Source: Agrostemma githago | Taxonomy: Eukaryota; Streptophyta; Magnoliopsida; Caryophyllales; Caryophyllaceae | Direction of reading: 5' to 3' | NCBI GenBank assembly: GCA_958450325.1 | Contig: OY288242.1 | Coordinates: 29,642,474 to 29,706,473 of the forward strand | DNA length: 64,000 nt | Shown: positions 48,110-58,423 of the stretch, one piece after another | How positions within the stretch are numbered: the first letter of the stretch is position 1 | Layout of the letters: the number at the start of each line of letters is the position of its first letter | Translations under genes and position numbers: made by a program | The notes under the pieces: generated by a model | Databases searched by the model: none | What the model saw: the letters and a program-made list of their open reading frames with translations, nothing else | What the model was told of the DNA's origin: nothing

Positions 48110-48723
48110 AACTGGAAGTGGCCATTTGAGAAGTGTATGGGGCTCCTACAGAAGTGTAAGTAGTCATTTAAGAAGTGTATGTAGCCCATAGAGAAGTGTA
48201 AGTAACCATTTGAGAAATATAAGTAGCCATGAGAGAAGTGTATGGAGCAACAAGAGAAGTGGAAGTAGTCCCTAGAGAAGTTTAAGTAGCCATTTGAGAA
48301 GTGTAAGTAGCCACCGCTAGAAAAGTGAATGTGGCCGCTAAGTGTATGTAGTCTCTAGAGAAGTGTAAGTGACCATTTGTAAAGTGTATGTAGCCCCTGG
48401 AAAAGTGTATGTGGCTGCTATAGAAGTGTATGTAGTCTCTAGAGAAGTGTAAGTGGCCATTTGAGAAGTGTATGTAGCCCATAGAGAAGTGTAAGTAGCC
48501 ATTTGAGAAGTGTATGTAGCTCCCTAGAGAAGTGTAAGTAGGCATTTGAGAAGTGTAAGTAGTCATTTGAGAAGTGTAATTAGCCGCTAGAAAAGTGTAT
48601 GTGGCCGCTATAGAAGTGTATGTAGCTCCTAGAGAAGTATAAGTGGTCATTTGAGAAGTGTATGTAGCCCTACAGAAGTGTAAGTAGTCGTAGAGAAGCG
48701 TAAGTAGTTATTTGATAGAGATT
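48110..48723. repeat. Tandem array of GAGAAGTGTAAGTAGCC units
   Basis: About thirty degenerate units of 17-21 bp alternating GAAGTGTAAGTAGCCATTT and GAAGTGTATGTAGCCC types. Confidence 0.93.
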
Positions 48724-48985
48724 CGTGACTAAACGTTTGGTGGCATAAGAAAATAGCAGCATTATTAATTTAGTTTCATTTGAGAAGTGTAATTAGCCGC
48801 TAGAAAAGTGTATGTGGCCGCTATAGAAGTGTATGTAGCTCCTAGAGAAGTATAAGTGGTCATTTGAGAAGTGTATGTAGCCCTACAGAAGTGTAAGTAG
48901 TCGTAGAGAAGCGTAAGTAGTTATTTGATAGAGATTCGTGACTAAACGTTTGGTGGCATAAGAAAATAGCAGCATTATTAATTTA
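48564..48985. repeat. Direct duplication of about 211 bp
   Basis: 48564-48774 and 48775-48985 are practically identical, from CATTTGAGAAGTGTAATTAG through ATTCGTGACTAAACGTTTGG to TTAATTTAGTT. The duplication includes the end of the GAAGTGTA array plus unique flank, so it is recent. Confidence 0.93.
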
Positions 48986-48997
48986 GTTGAGGGCATA

Positions 48998-49285
48998 AAG
49001 TGTTGTTGTTGTCGTCGTCGCCGCCGCCGCCGCTGCTGCAGCAGCAATGGTATGCCTCCTTTATTCATCCATAATAGGTCGTCGTCGCCGTCGTTGTCGC
49101 CGCCACCGCCGCCGCCACCGCTGCTGCAGCAATGGTATGCCTCCTTTATTCATCCATAATGTCGTCGTCGTCGTTGTTGCTGCTGCTGCAGCAATGGTAT
49201 GCCTCCTTTATTCATCCATAATGTCGTCGTCGTCGTCGTTGCTGCTGCTGCAGCAATGGTATGCCTCCTTTATTCATCCATAATA
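48998..49285. repeat. Composite minisatellite with internal GTC/GCC/GCT triplet runs
   Basis: Four tandem copies of GCAGCAATGGTATGCCTCCT + TTATTCATCCATAAT, each preceded by a triplet run of different length and composition (GTTGTC, GTCGCC, CACCGCC, GTCGTTGCT). It abuts the 3' side of the minus-strand LINE and may be its tail. Confidence 0.93.
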
Positions 49286-49289
49286 GGGT

Positions 49290-50836
49290 AAATGAGGGAG
49301 ACTAGTTTCTTACAAAGTCTATCATCCCCTACAATGCACTACACAATTACATTCAATCAATCAAAATTCTCCCACTCAAATCAATATGAGAGTATCTCAA
49401 CTTAGCAAACACTTCAAACTTTATCATCTTCAATAAAACTGTACACGGCCCACTTGTATCTCCAAAAATTCTCCTATTCCTCTCCATCCATATATATGAT
49501 GAGTAGCAACAGCAAGACAAGACCTATACCAGGCTTGTTTCCAATGTTTCCTATGACGCCTATGAACACCTCATTTTAACTCCAAAACCAACATATTGCT
49601 TCTACCTTTAACCTCCATCCAATGAAGGAGACCTTGCCAAACCTCCTTCGAATAATCACAGAAGAAGAACAGGTGCTAATGATCTTCCAAAGCAAACTGA
49701 CACAAAAAACATCTATTAACCAGCAACACCCCCCTCTTTTGAACTGCATCCTGAGTAGCAAGTTGACCCTTGCAAGCGAGAGAAGCGATCATAGCATGCT
49801 TAGGAATATTTTGCTTCCCCTGCAACCCAGTCAACCATCGTTGCTTCTCTTCTTTCCTTCCAAAGCATTCATAAGTCTTCTTGATTCGAAACTTCTTTAG
49901 AGAAACCCAGCTCTGAAGAAGCTGCATAGCATTCATTACAGTTTGCTCAGCTTCTAAAATTTCATCCCATATCTCTAAAATACTCTTAACAGAAGCTGTG
50001 AATCGTTTCTTTTTGTGAATCTCCCAAATAGTTCTGGGACCAAGAACATAGTTCTTGATCCACAAATGCCAAAGACCCTCCCCGTCTTGAGTAAGTTCCC
50101 ACAGTTTAGCACACAGTAAGGCCTTATTCCAGGCTCGAAGATCTTTGATGTTGAAGCCACCTTCATCCTAAGGAAGACAAATGCTCTCCCAACTTTTAAA
50201 GATCATTCCCCTCCTATTAAGTGAACCGGTCCAGAAATAATTCCTACACAACTTTGTAATACAAAGAAGGACATTCTGAGGTATCAAAGCATTCGCTAAC
50301 CAATAGGACATCAAGCCAAATATTACTGAATTCAGTAACTATGTCCTGCCAGCAAAGGTAAGAACATTTGCAGACCAACTACTAATCCAACCCTGAACTT
50401 TATAAATCAACCCTGAAAAATGCTCCAAACGATTGGTGACATCATTAAGAGGCAACCCCAAATATCTACAAGGGAAAGAGCCTTCATTAAAGCCTGTAGC
50501 CCCCAAAATCTGCTTCTGCACATCCTTATCAATCCCACCAAAATATATGTTAGTTTTCTCCTTATTAGCATGCAGACCAGTCTCCTATGCAAAATCACCA
50601 AGAGCTCTCAAAACAGTCACCATTGAAGGAACATCTCCCCTCATGAAGACCATCAAATCATCAACAAAAATTAAATGCTTCAACCCTAGCTTACTGCACT
50701 TTGGATGATAAGAAACCTGAGAGCCATATCCAACCATCCTCAATCTCCTAGACAACATTTTTATGCTTAAAACAAAAAGATAGTGGGATAAAGGATCACC
50801 CTGTCTCACCCCACCTTTCTCTTTAAAGAAACCATA
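49290..50836 (-). pseudogene. LINE (L1-type) reverse transcriptase fragment
   Basis: Minus strand, frame broken repeatedly. From the 5' side: GFFKEKGGVRQGDPLSHYLFVL and HLIFVDDLMVFMRGD (RT motifs B and C, FVDD in place of FADD), then CRYLGLPLND, VQGWISSW and LTFAGRT, then the linker with WVSLKKFRIKK. The zf-RVT domain follows (CFLCQFALEDH), and the tail HIYMERNRRIF ends near 49400. The endonuclease and RT motif A are missing on the upstream side, because the Athila-like element begins at 50837. Non-functional. Confidence 0.9.
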
Positions 50837-52303
50837 TGATATGCTTGATTTATACCGTCTTTCTTTCATGCTTTACTTGATTTTTCTTTGATTTAACCGC
50901 TTTTAGAAGCGTTTTTGTGCTACTAATGTCTCTTGTAGCTATGATTGTGCTTGTAGGTTCATTTGGCGCGGAACTCGGCTTTCTGAGTCCTTTTCATCGT
51001 CATACGAACCAATCTCGAGTCACGACATTGCTTAGAAGTAAAGGATGATCGACCCGTGAAGCTATATGGCCATGTCACCCGTATTCCCGACCGAGAATAC
51101 AAACTCGACACCTGATGTAAAGACGAGAAGAAAACTAACACCTGAAGGGCATCACGACCGTGACCCCTCTATGACACGATCCATACGAGGACCTCTCACG
51201 ATCGTGAGCCACCACAACACGGCCGTGAGGCCTCTGCTCTCCCTCGTGCTTCATCGATTCATTTCCCTTATTCATGCAACCCTATAAACACTCCCCTCTT
51301 GTAATGTTATTGGCACGAAACCCTAGATAGAAAAACTTCTACTCTTAGCCAAATCTCCTCTTAATATTTCCTTAATATTTCTTTAATCTTAGCTTAATCT
51401 TAGCAAGTTACTCTTGTATTATTGGAATTCTTGAAGAATCTATCAATCTTGAGAACATTGGTGGATGTTTTAGGGTTTTATTATATAAAAGTTTGGATCT
51501 TTTCATTCATCTTCTAGTTGGTATAATATTTCTTCTCTCTTTTCGCTTAATCTTTCATTGTTAGTAAAGTTTCAATTTTATCTATTGTTTATTGTTCATC
51601 CTTGTTTGTTCTTCATAATGAATGTTTTTGTTCTTGTGTTGGTTTCTCTTGTTTATATTAGTTGTAGTTTAAACATGTGTGAGTAGATTCCTGTGGGGTT
51701 AGTAGGGGGATTAGGTGTTATTCATGGGTGATTAGGGTTGATTGTGGGTAAATGTTGAATCTTTGTTGCTAATCTCTTCTCATGTATGTCATATGTTTGA
51801 TGAAATGTTTGTTAGGGTGGTAGTGGCCAATACTACTCTTGCTTGTTTCTTCCTTCTTATTGTATGCATGGTTGGTGGTTGAATTCTCATGTTTTGGGTA
51901 GCTCCTTGCATAGGTTTTCGGGTTTGTTCTTGTCGCGAGAGCGCGGGCTTACCTTAGTGACTAGATGACTCCTTTATACTCGATTTCTCTACTAGCCTAA
52001 TACACCTATGAACCCGACCTAACCCTACTCTTTTCCTTATTGAATTCTTCGTTCATAGTCATAGCTTTCTTTACTTTCATTGTCTTAGTTAGTTTAGTCT
52101 TGTTTCATAGTCTAGTGATCGTTTTAATTAATCAATTCTCGATAATTCTTCTCCGTTGTTATCTCGTGACTTAGTCTTGTCTTTAGGTGAACCTTAGTCT
52201 AAACATTTCCCGTCCTTGTGGTTCGACCCGACTTACCCTTGCTAATTAGCCTAGGTTCGTTGGTTTAATTGGTGTCGGGATCCACGAGAAATCCTTACCA
52301 TCA
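50837..52303 (+). repeat. Athila-like 5' LTR (1467 bp)
   Basis: TG..CA boundaries are set by the LINE junction and the PBS. The U3 has palindromes GTATTCCCGACCGAGAATAC (51081), TCACGACCGTGA (51152), CTCACGATCGTGAG (51195) and CACGGCCGTG (51218), followed by CCTATAAACA (51281) as TATA box. Confidence 0.87.
51081..51290 (+). promoter_or_regulatory. Palindrome cluster and TATA box of the Athila-like LTR
   Basis: Four CG-RY-CG-centred palindromes within 150 bp, the last ending 54 bp before the TATA box. The layout matches the Tat LTRs although flanking half-sites differ (CACG.. instead of ACTCG..). Confidence 0.6.
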
Positions 52304-52306
52304 ATT

Positions 52307-52324
52307 TGGCGTCGTTGCCAGGGA
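52307..52324 (+). promoter_or_regulatory. Primer binding site (tRNA-Asp type), mutated
   Basis: TGGCGTCGTTGCCAGGGA is three bases after the LTR. Compared with the complement of plant tRNA-Asp (TGGCGCCGTTGCCGGGGA) it has two transitions, one C to T and one G to A. Confidence 0.83.
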
Positions 52325-52476
52325 CGACGTAGTTTAGACTTTTGTGTGTTTAGTTTTAGACTTAGTTCTTGATTTTTGTGTTTTCCTCTCCTTGTGTATC
52401 TCTGTTCTTTCTTCTTGGGTGCTTATTTCTCTCTTCCTAGTGCCTTAAAAGCACTAGGCTTCTAACGTTTGCTCAA

Positions 52477-53973
52477 GTGTTTCTAGTTCATTCGATGTAT
52501 CAAGGCAACGTTATGACAATGGCGCATCCAAGCTACCATCAATCTTTATGGGACAATCATGGGACAAATTACCAAGACCCACAATTTTACCAACTATCTC
52601 AATCTCATCAACAATCTTATGAACCCCCTTCATTTGGCTACCGTGAAAGTTGTCAAGGATCATTCCAAAATCCTAACAATTACCAAATACCTTCACATTA
52701 CCCACAACCAAAAATCCCCAACTTTGAGCTTTGTCAAATGATTCTTCAAATGCAAAAGAGTCAACAAGAGATGATGATTCAAATGCAAAAGGACCAAGAT
52801 GAGTTCATGGCCCAACATCAAAGAGAAGATGAGGTGCAAGATGCTCGACTTAATGCAATCATAGCTTGTTACGTGATGTTGACCACTCAGACTCCACAAC
52901 TAGTCGAGAAAGGTTCATTTGTGCAAGAATATCGGTTGTCTCCACAAGGTAATCAACGCGATTATGAAGCCATGGATGAAGAAAAGAGGGTCAACCAAGA
53001 GATCGTTGTTGAGAGTTGCTCTGATGGTGAAGCTATCTGAATAACGGAAGAAGTTGAAGCTTCAAGGGTTGATCTTGAGGAGAATATCACTGATGCCTTA
53101 AGAAGCAAGCATGAAGAAAGTCATGAAATCGATAAGGTTAACAATGAGGAGGGAATTGAACATGATTCTCATATTAACTCTTGGGAAGCCAATGTTGATG
53201 CCATTAAATCAGATTTACATGATTTTATTCGTGATGAACCAAATATTATTTTTGGAGAGATTGAAACCATTCCTTCAAGACAATCTCAAACCAAGATACA
53301 TCAATAACCAACTTTGAAGCCGGTAGAAGGACTGGAGGTGATACATGAGGATATAGATGAAGATGACAATGTCTTGTCATCAAAGAATGTGTTTACCTCT
53401 TTCATTCCTCCAAAGAAACCGGAAGTCCCAAAGATAGGTCTCAAGAAAGTTGAAATCATGAGTGAAAATCCAAAACCAAGTGAAGATAAGACTCCTCTAG
53501 GCCAAATTGACAAGGTGAGTGAAAATGAAGGCAATACTTGGGAGAAAGAGATAGATGCCTTAGAACTTGCCTTGGACGGAAAGTTAGGGGAGCATATTGG
53601 GGAATTTGGAGATGCTATGCTAGACCAAACCATTGAATAAATTGAGGCCACCCTCAAAGGCCTTGAATTTCGTCATGGTGAGAATTCTAGTAAGAATGAC
53701 GATGAGGTTTCCCCTAAATCCTCCAAAGAAGAAAACTTGATGCCTTCACCTTCTTTATCACACTTGATTTCATGTCCTATGTCGTTTTGTAAGGTGGTTG
53801 ATAAATTGGACCCTTGTCGGGCGGCGAAAAAGAATTTTACTCTTAACCCCGTAGAAGAAGCAACACCCTTAGGGTATGATCTCCCAAACCAGAACGCCAA
53901 GCATGACCTTAGAACACTATACCTACCGGATGGTCATATGAGTCGTTGCTTTGTTGGTTGGAAAGATCCGTGA
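52477..53973 (+). pseudogene. Gag-like ORF of the Athila-like element, interrupted by stops
   Basis: A single forward frame runs from the ATG at 52477 (or 52495) to 53973, broken by TGA 53038, TAA 53305 and TAA 53638, all reachable from sense codons by C to T. It starts Gln/Asn/Tyr/Ser-rich, then has a Met/Gln-rich helical part (residues about 88-115, QMILQMQKSQQEMMIQMQKD) and acidic Ser/Glu/Lys-rich sequence. It ends with a segment around KLDPCRAAKKNF, LYLPDGHMSRCFVGWKDP. I see no zinc knuckle. Residual gag of a non-autonomous element is the best reading; a captured gene cannot be excluded. Confidence 0.6.
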
Positions 53974-54445
53974 TATCATGAGAAACCCGGGCATAAGGAA
54001 TTAAATGATCGCTTCTTGCTTCCGACTTGGAAGCTTTTGATGATAGGTTGGCTCGGCTACATGAGCCTTCATGAAGATTATTTTAGAGTGTAGACACCCG
54101 CATTTTACTTCCAGGTGTCTATAGCGGTTTCCGACAAACACCCGATGATGATCGGACGCAAACATGCTTTAACGTACTCAGAAATGGGCTCGAAATCATG
54201 GATATTTAGCTTGGGCTTTTTACGGAGTACAAATTTCACAAAATCAACCTCAAATTCAGGCCCAGTAGGTCGTTTCGAGTCAAATAAGATTAATTTGGGT
54301 CGAATCCGACACCAGGGGCAAAACCGTCTTTTAGCGACCGAGTCAAACTTGGTCAAAGATATTTTCTCGAGACTTGTGGGACAGCCGTGTCACCCCACGT
54401 GACCGACTCAAGCTCGAACACTACAAAACATCAGCTACACAAATA

Positions 54446-54800
54446 CTCCCTCCGTCCCTAAAAGATTGTCCCACTTGTCTATTACTCCCTCCCATCCAAA
54501 CAATCCTTTACACTTAATATAAATGGACAATCCAATCAATTCTTTACATTCCCTTTTTGGCAAAAGATTTTACCTTTTAATCCTTATATCTTTCCTCTAT
54601 TTACCCAAAATGCCACTACTTTTTTCTTACTTTAATTTTGGTGGACCCATAATACCATTTGATTTACCAATAATACCCTTACTTTTACCATTTTTCTTAA
54701 AACTGATGAAAATCCCTATGTCAATGATTGTTTGGATGGGAGGGAGTATATGTGAGGAGTATTTTAATGAAATGTGACAATCTTAGTGGGACGGAGGTAG
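54446..54800. mobile_element. Stowaway-like MITE (outer)
   Basis: CTCCCTCCGTCCCTAAAAGA at left and TCTTAGTGGGACGGAGGTAG at right between TA duplications. It was later split by a second Stowaway. Confidence 0.88.
54485..54746. mobile_element. Stowaway-like MITE (inner)
   Basis: CTCCCTCCCATCCAAACAAT at left and ATTGTTTGGATGGGAGGGAG at right are perfectly inverted over 20 bp, with TA at each side. It inserted 39 bp into the outer MITE. Confidence 0.93.
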
Positions 54801-56915
54801 TACTAAACAATTTCGTTCAAGGTAGAATTCGATCTCAAGTAGGAATTCTATCCGAACATCGAATCAAACACTCGACCGAGCTTAGGACACTCGGCCGAGT
54901 AGCCTGTTTTCAGCCGAGCTCTTTGTCTTCTTCACCAAGTAACGGAATTCTCGTTCCTTTCAAATTCTTACGTTTCCTATCCAAACCGGTATTTCTTGTT
55001 GTCCAAGCAAGGTACCTCTCTCAACCTTCTTTTCCTATAAATAGGACCCTTTGCATGCACATTAACACAACAATTACATCGACCAACAATCCGTACACCA
55101 ATTATTCATACACCTCGAGACTCCCACACTTAGCATCGAGAAACCGATAGTGTAACCCGAGACTACAAAAACCGACCCTTAGACCCGTCACCCTTCACGT
55201 CCAACCAAAACCACCATCAACTCACCGACATCAACCCGACGCTCCCGTGCCTTTGCCACATTCCGACGAGCCCCGATCCGAGTTAACAAGAGCATGTAGG
55301 TTGAGGGTGTAATCAAACCCGAATTCTCTCCTTTTTCCTCTTCTTTTCTCTCGTCCTTTCTTCGTTTTGTAGTTGTCGGTCGTCCATTTTTTTTAAGGGT
55401 CGTCGTCGTTCTTTCTTTTTATCTAATATCGATACTACAAAAAACTATTTTCATATAACGAATATTCTTAAAAATATGATACCGATTCTCTAGTCGAATA
55501 TCGTATTAAAAGAACCACATTAATCTCGTTGATGCTAAAAATCGTTACATACTTCATTTTACAAAATACGACAATTTTAACGCGGAGAGAACCAACATTC
55601 TTTTTTCGTTTCGTTCAAATTCTTTTTCAAAACAATTTTATAAAACCTTTTCTAAAGGTCATTCCGAATATTCGATATCGATTTCATAATCGAGTATCGA
55701 ATACGACGAATATCGAAAGCATAAATCGAGTATAAATTAATTCATCTTTATACGCGATCTATCGAAATTAACGATTTTCGAAAAACCCGAACCGGGACAG
55801 ACCCTCACGCGAGTCGCGTCCCTCCCAGGCGGCTCGCGCGGGAGTCTGAAATCCGCGGCCCACTTTTCTTCGCTTTCTCAATTTTTCTTAAAACATCGTT
55901 TTTTCTACAAAACGATTTCTCTTTTCTTTTCGTCTTTTCTAAAATATTCCGAATATTTGATATCGATCTCATAATCGAATATCGAATGTAACGAAGCTCG
56001 AGAATATTAAGTCGAGTGCAAATTGTGCAATATTTGTACGTGATTTAATAAAATCATCGCTTTTTCACAAAATCCATTTCGAAAACATGCCGGGACGCGA
56101 GTCGCGCGCGTCCCGGGCGAGTCGCCTACTCGGGCGAGTCGCACAGTCGGCTGGAACGCGACCCATTTTTTTCGTTTTTATTATTTTTTCGAACATCGTT
56201 TTTTGGACAAAACAACGTTTTTTTAGCGATATTTCAGATCTCGATATATTTTTACATCATTCACTGCATCCATATCTTTTATTTGATTTACAAACCGTTA
56301 CTAACTTGTTTGTTCGTGTTTGTAGCGATTTCTTTTCTTTTCGTTTGTTTTATTATATTGAAACGAACTTCACATGCTAAAATACAACTTTGACGTTAAT
56401 TTTAGTTGCATTAAACCGACTTAGCAACCCGTTCAATTTCATTCGCATGTTTAGGAAAAAAATGTTTGCATAACATTCATCGTATCACTAACGCGCGTAT
56501 TTTAAAATCAAACGATATCTCAGTAGAGGCCGCTAATGTGCGGGCGGGGTTGGGTGTTCTTTGTGAACTTCCCAACACGTACCTTCACCCCTTAGTCAGA
56601 ACCTCGGTTTCCGGATGTCCGAAACCATTGGCAACGAGAGTCATTCAATACACGATATCCGATAACGTCGGTATCGGTATCAAATGCAAAGGGACGAACG
56701 CAATAAACTCTAACATCGAAAATGGACCGTATTTTGTACACGGCCCACTACGACATAGAGTGGGTTCGAACGGGCCCGAACTCCCACAAAGTTTGGTGGC
56801 AACTCCAACTTCGATTTAAATTTCAATTCGATCCATTCTCATATGAAGATTCATTCGCCTCCCCAAACCCGCGCGTGGCCGCGTCGGGGTGGACCTATGT
56901 CATGTCCACATAGAG

Positions 56916-58183
56916 CTTTCGACTTGTTGCTCCGTACCCTCGAGAGCTATGGGATCATGTACGATGATGTTGTCAAAGAATGAAAATCTACAAGCCATGG
57001 TTTGACAGAGTTCCTCAAGAACCGTCATGTTGTATATATCTCTTCCTTCTTTTTCTAATTTTTGTGTTTCTATTTGTGTGTGTGTTTGAATTCTAGGATT
57101 TGTGTGTTGTGTTGAGATCTTGTCATTTGGAATTTTCTTGAGTAATGTAAAGGAGGGATTTTTTATGGAAGTTATTGAGATTGATTGATAGGTTTGAAGT
57201 GAAGATGAAGAATTATGAAGGGTTATTGATGGTAGAAGCATTGAAACTCGAGCGAGGATGTCGGTTTTTGAGCTTATTGCAAGCTTTTGGGGACGGGATT
57301 TTGATCCCGTAGTTGGTATTGTTCTTTGGGTGGAAGGCTTGGGATGATCAAGAAGAATGAAGATTTAAGGGAAGTGACACGGCCATGTCGCTTTGAAGAT
57401 GGCCATGTCGGTTTGGACATGGTAGGGTCGTTTTTGTGTCAAATATGACACTCCACTGGACTCCTTCACAACTATGTTGAGTGGGACATACTCGTGAGGT
57501 GACATGGTCGTGATGAAGGCCTCAGGACCGTGTCGATTTGTGCCACAAAATTGCAGCTCACTGTACTCGCTCCCGATCGTGATCAGGTGCTCCTGACCGT
57601 GATCAGGTGCTCCCGACCGTGACCAGACCGTCCCGGTCGTGATGGTCCCCTCACGGCCGTGAGGGGTGTTGTCTGCCAGCGGTTCGCTCCTCTTCTTCAT
57701 TTAAGCAGTGTCGGGTTTGTATTCCCGGTCGGGAATACGACTAACATGGAGTTCGCTTGTTATTCTTCATTTAAGCCCAATCCACCTCCCATTATACCCC
57801 AACCCAGCCTCCCCATTAACCTTATCACTATCATAGCTTACTTAATACTTCATTTATACATCTTCAAACTACCTTCGCTACATACAACTCCCAAATTTCC
57901 TCTTAAACCCCAACCCCAATTCACCATTGCTAGCCCATTTCCTCAATCGATGTGGCCACATTAAGGAATGAAGTGAGGAAGAGGAAGAACAATGATGATA
58001 AAGATGAGCAAAGCGCCGAAAATGATTATTGAGACGATGGAGATTGTTGAGTTGCTAACCGTTTGGTAGGAACAACTCTCTTTTCTTTTCCGTCTTCTAT
58101 TGCTCGGTCTTTATATGTCCCCTTTCCATTTTTGCTATTAGTGTCTTGGTGACCCTCGGGGCCTTTTGGCTATTGCTCTCGTT
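56916..58183 (+). other. Athila-like interior, non-coding
   Basis: Holds a cluster of CCGTGATCAGGTGCTCC repeats (57570-57640), the perfect 20-bp palindrome CCCCTCACGGCCGTGAGGGG (57647-57666) and GTATTCCCGGTCGGGAATAC (57719-57738), the same motif types as in the LTR. A 113-codon minus-strand frame at 56900-57241 is open but unrecognised. Confidence 0.6.
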
Positions 58184-58423
58184 TCTCGATGACTTGATTA
58201 CATCGAGAACCAATTGAAAAATCCAAATTGACAAGTTCTTTTTACTTTTTCTTTATTTTTGTCTCCTTTTGGTAGAATTTAGTCGGAATCGGGGCTAGGT
58301 GACTTGATTACACCTAGTCCTCCCCTCCCATTTCCTCTTATTTTCTTCTTTTCTTTTTCCCTTTTCCCCCATCCATATCTTTTCTTGGCTCGGGTCTAGG
58401 TGACATGATTACACCTAGGCCCG
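58184..58423 (+). other. Three hairpins with a near-invariant loop
   Basis: TCTCGATG-ACTTGATTA-CATCGAGA (58184-58208), GGGCTAGGTG-ACTTGATTA-CACCTAGTCC (58292-58320) and CGGGTCTAGGTG-ACATGATTA-CACCTAGGCCCG (58391-58423). Stems of 8, 10 and 12 bp differ in sequence but stay paired, spaced about 100-110 bp. The next landmark is a GTGTGGGGGAG tract at 58540. Confidence 0.75.

Larger units (their letters stand above)
54089..56910 (+). mobile_element. Solo LTR of a Tat element
   Basis: TGTAGACACCCGCATTTTAC..CATGTCCACA with exact target duplication TAGAG on both sides (54084-54088, 56911-56915) and no internal sequence, so the element was lost by LTR-LTR recombination. Palindromes CACTCGACCGAGCT (54869) and CACTCGGCCGAGTA (54889) stand 130 bp before the CTATAAATAGG box (55035). 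55663-55925 and 55935-56215 are an internal duplication, and a MITE pair lies at 54446-54800. Confidence 0.95.

Noticed and set aside
48282..48650. Open frame of Thr-Tyr-Thr-Ser repeats
   Set aside because: Translation of the GAAGTGTA tandem array; the complementary strand is equally repetitive.
48110..48723. CRISPR-like direct repeats
   Set aside because: Units are degenerate and have no unique spacers; the context is a plant nuclear genome.
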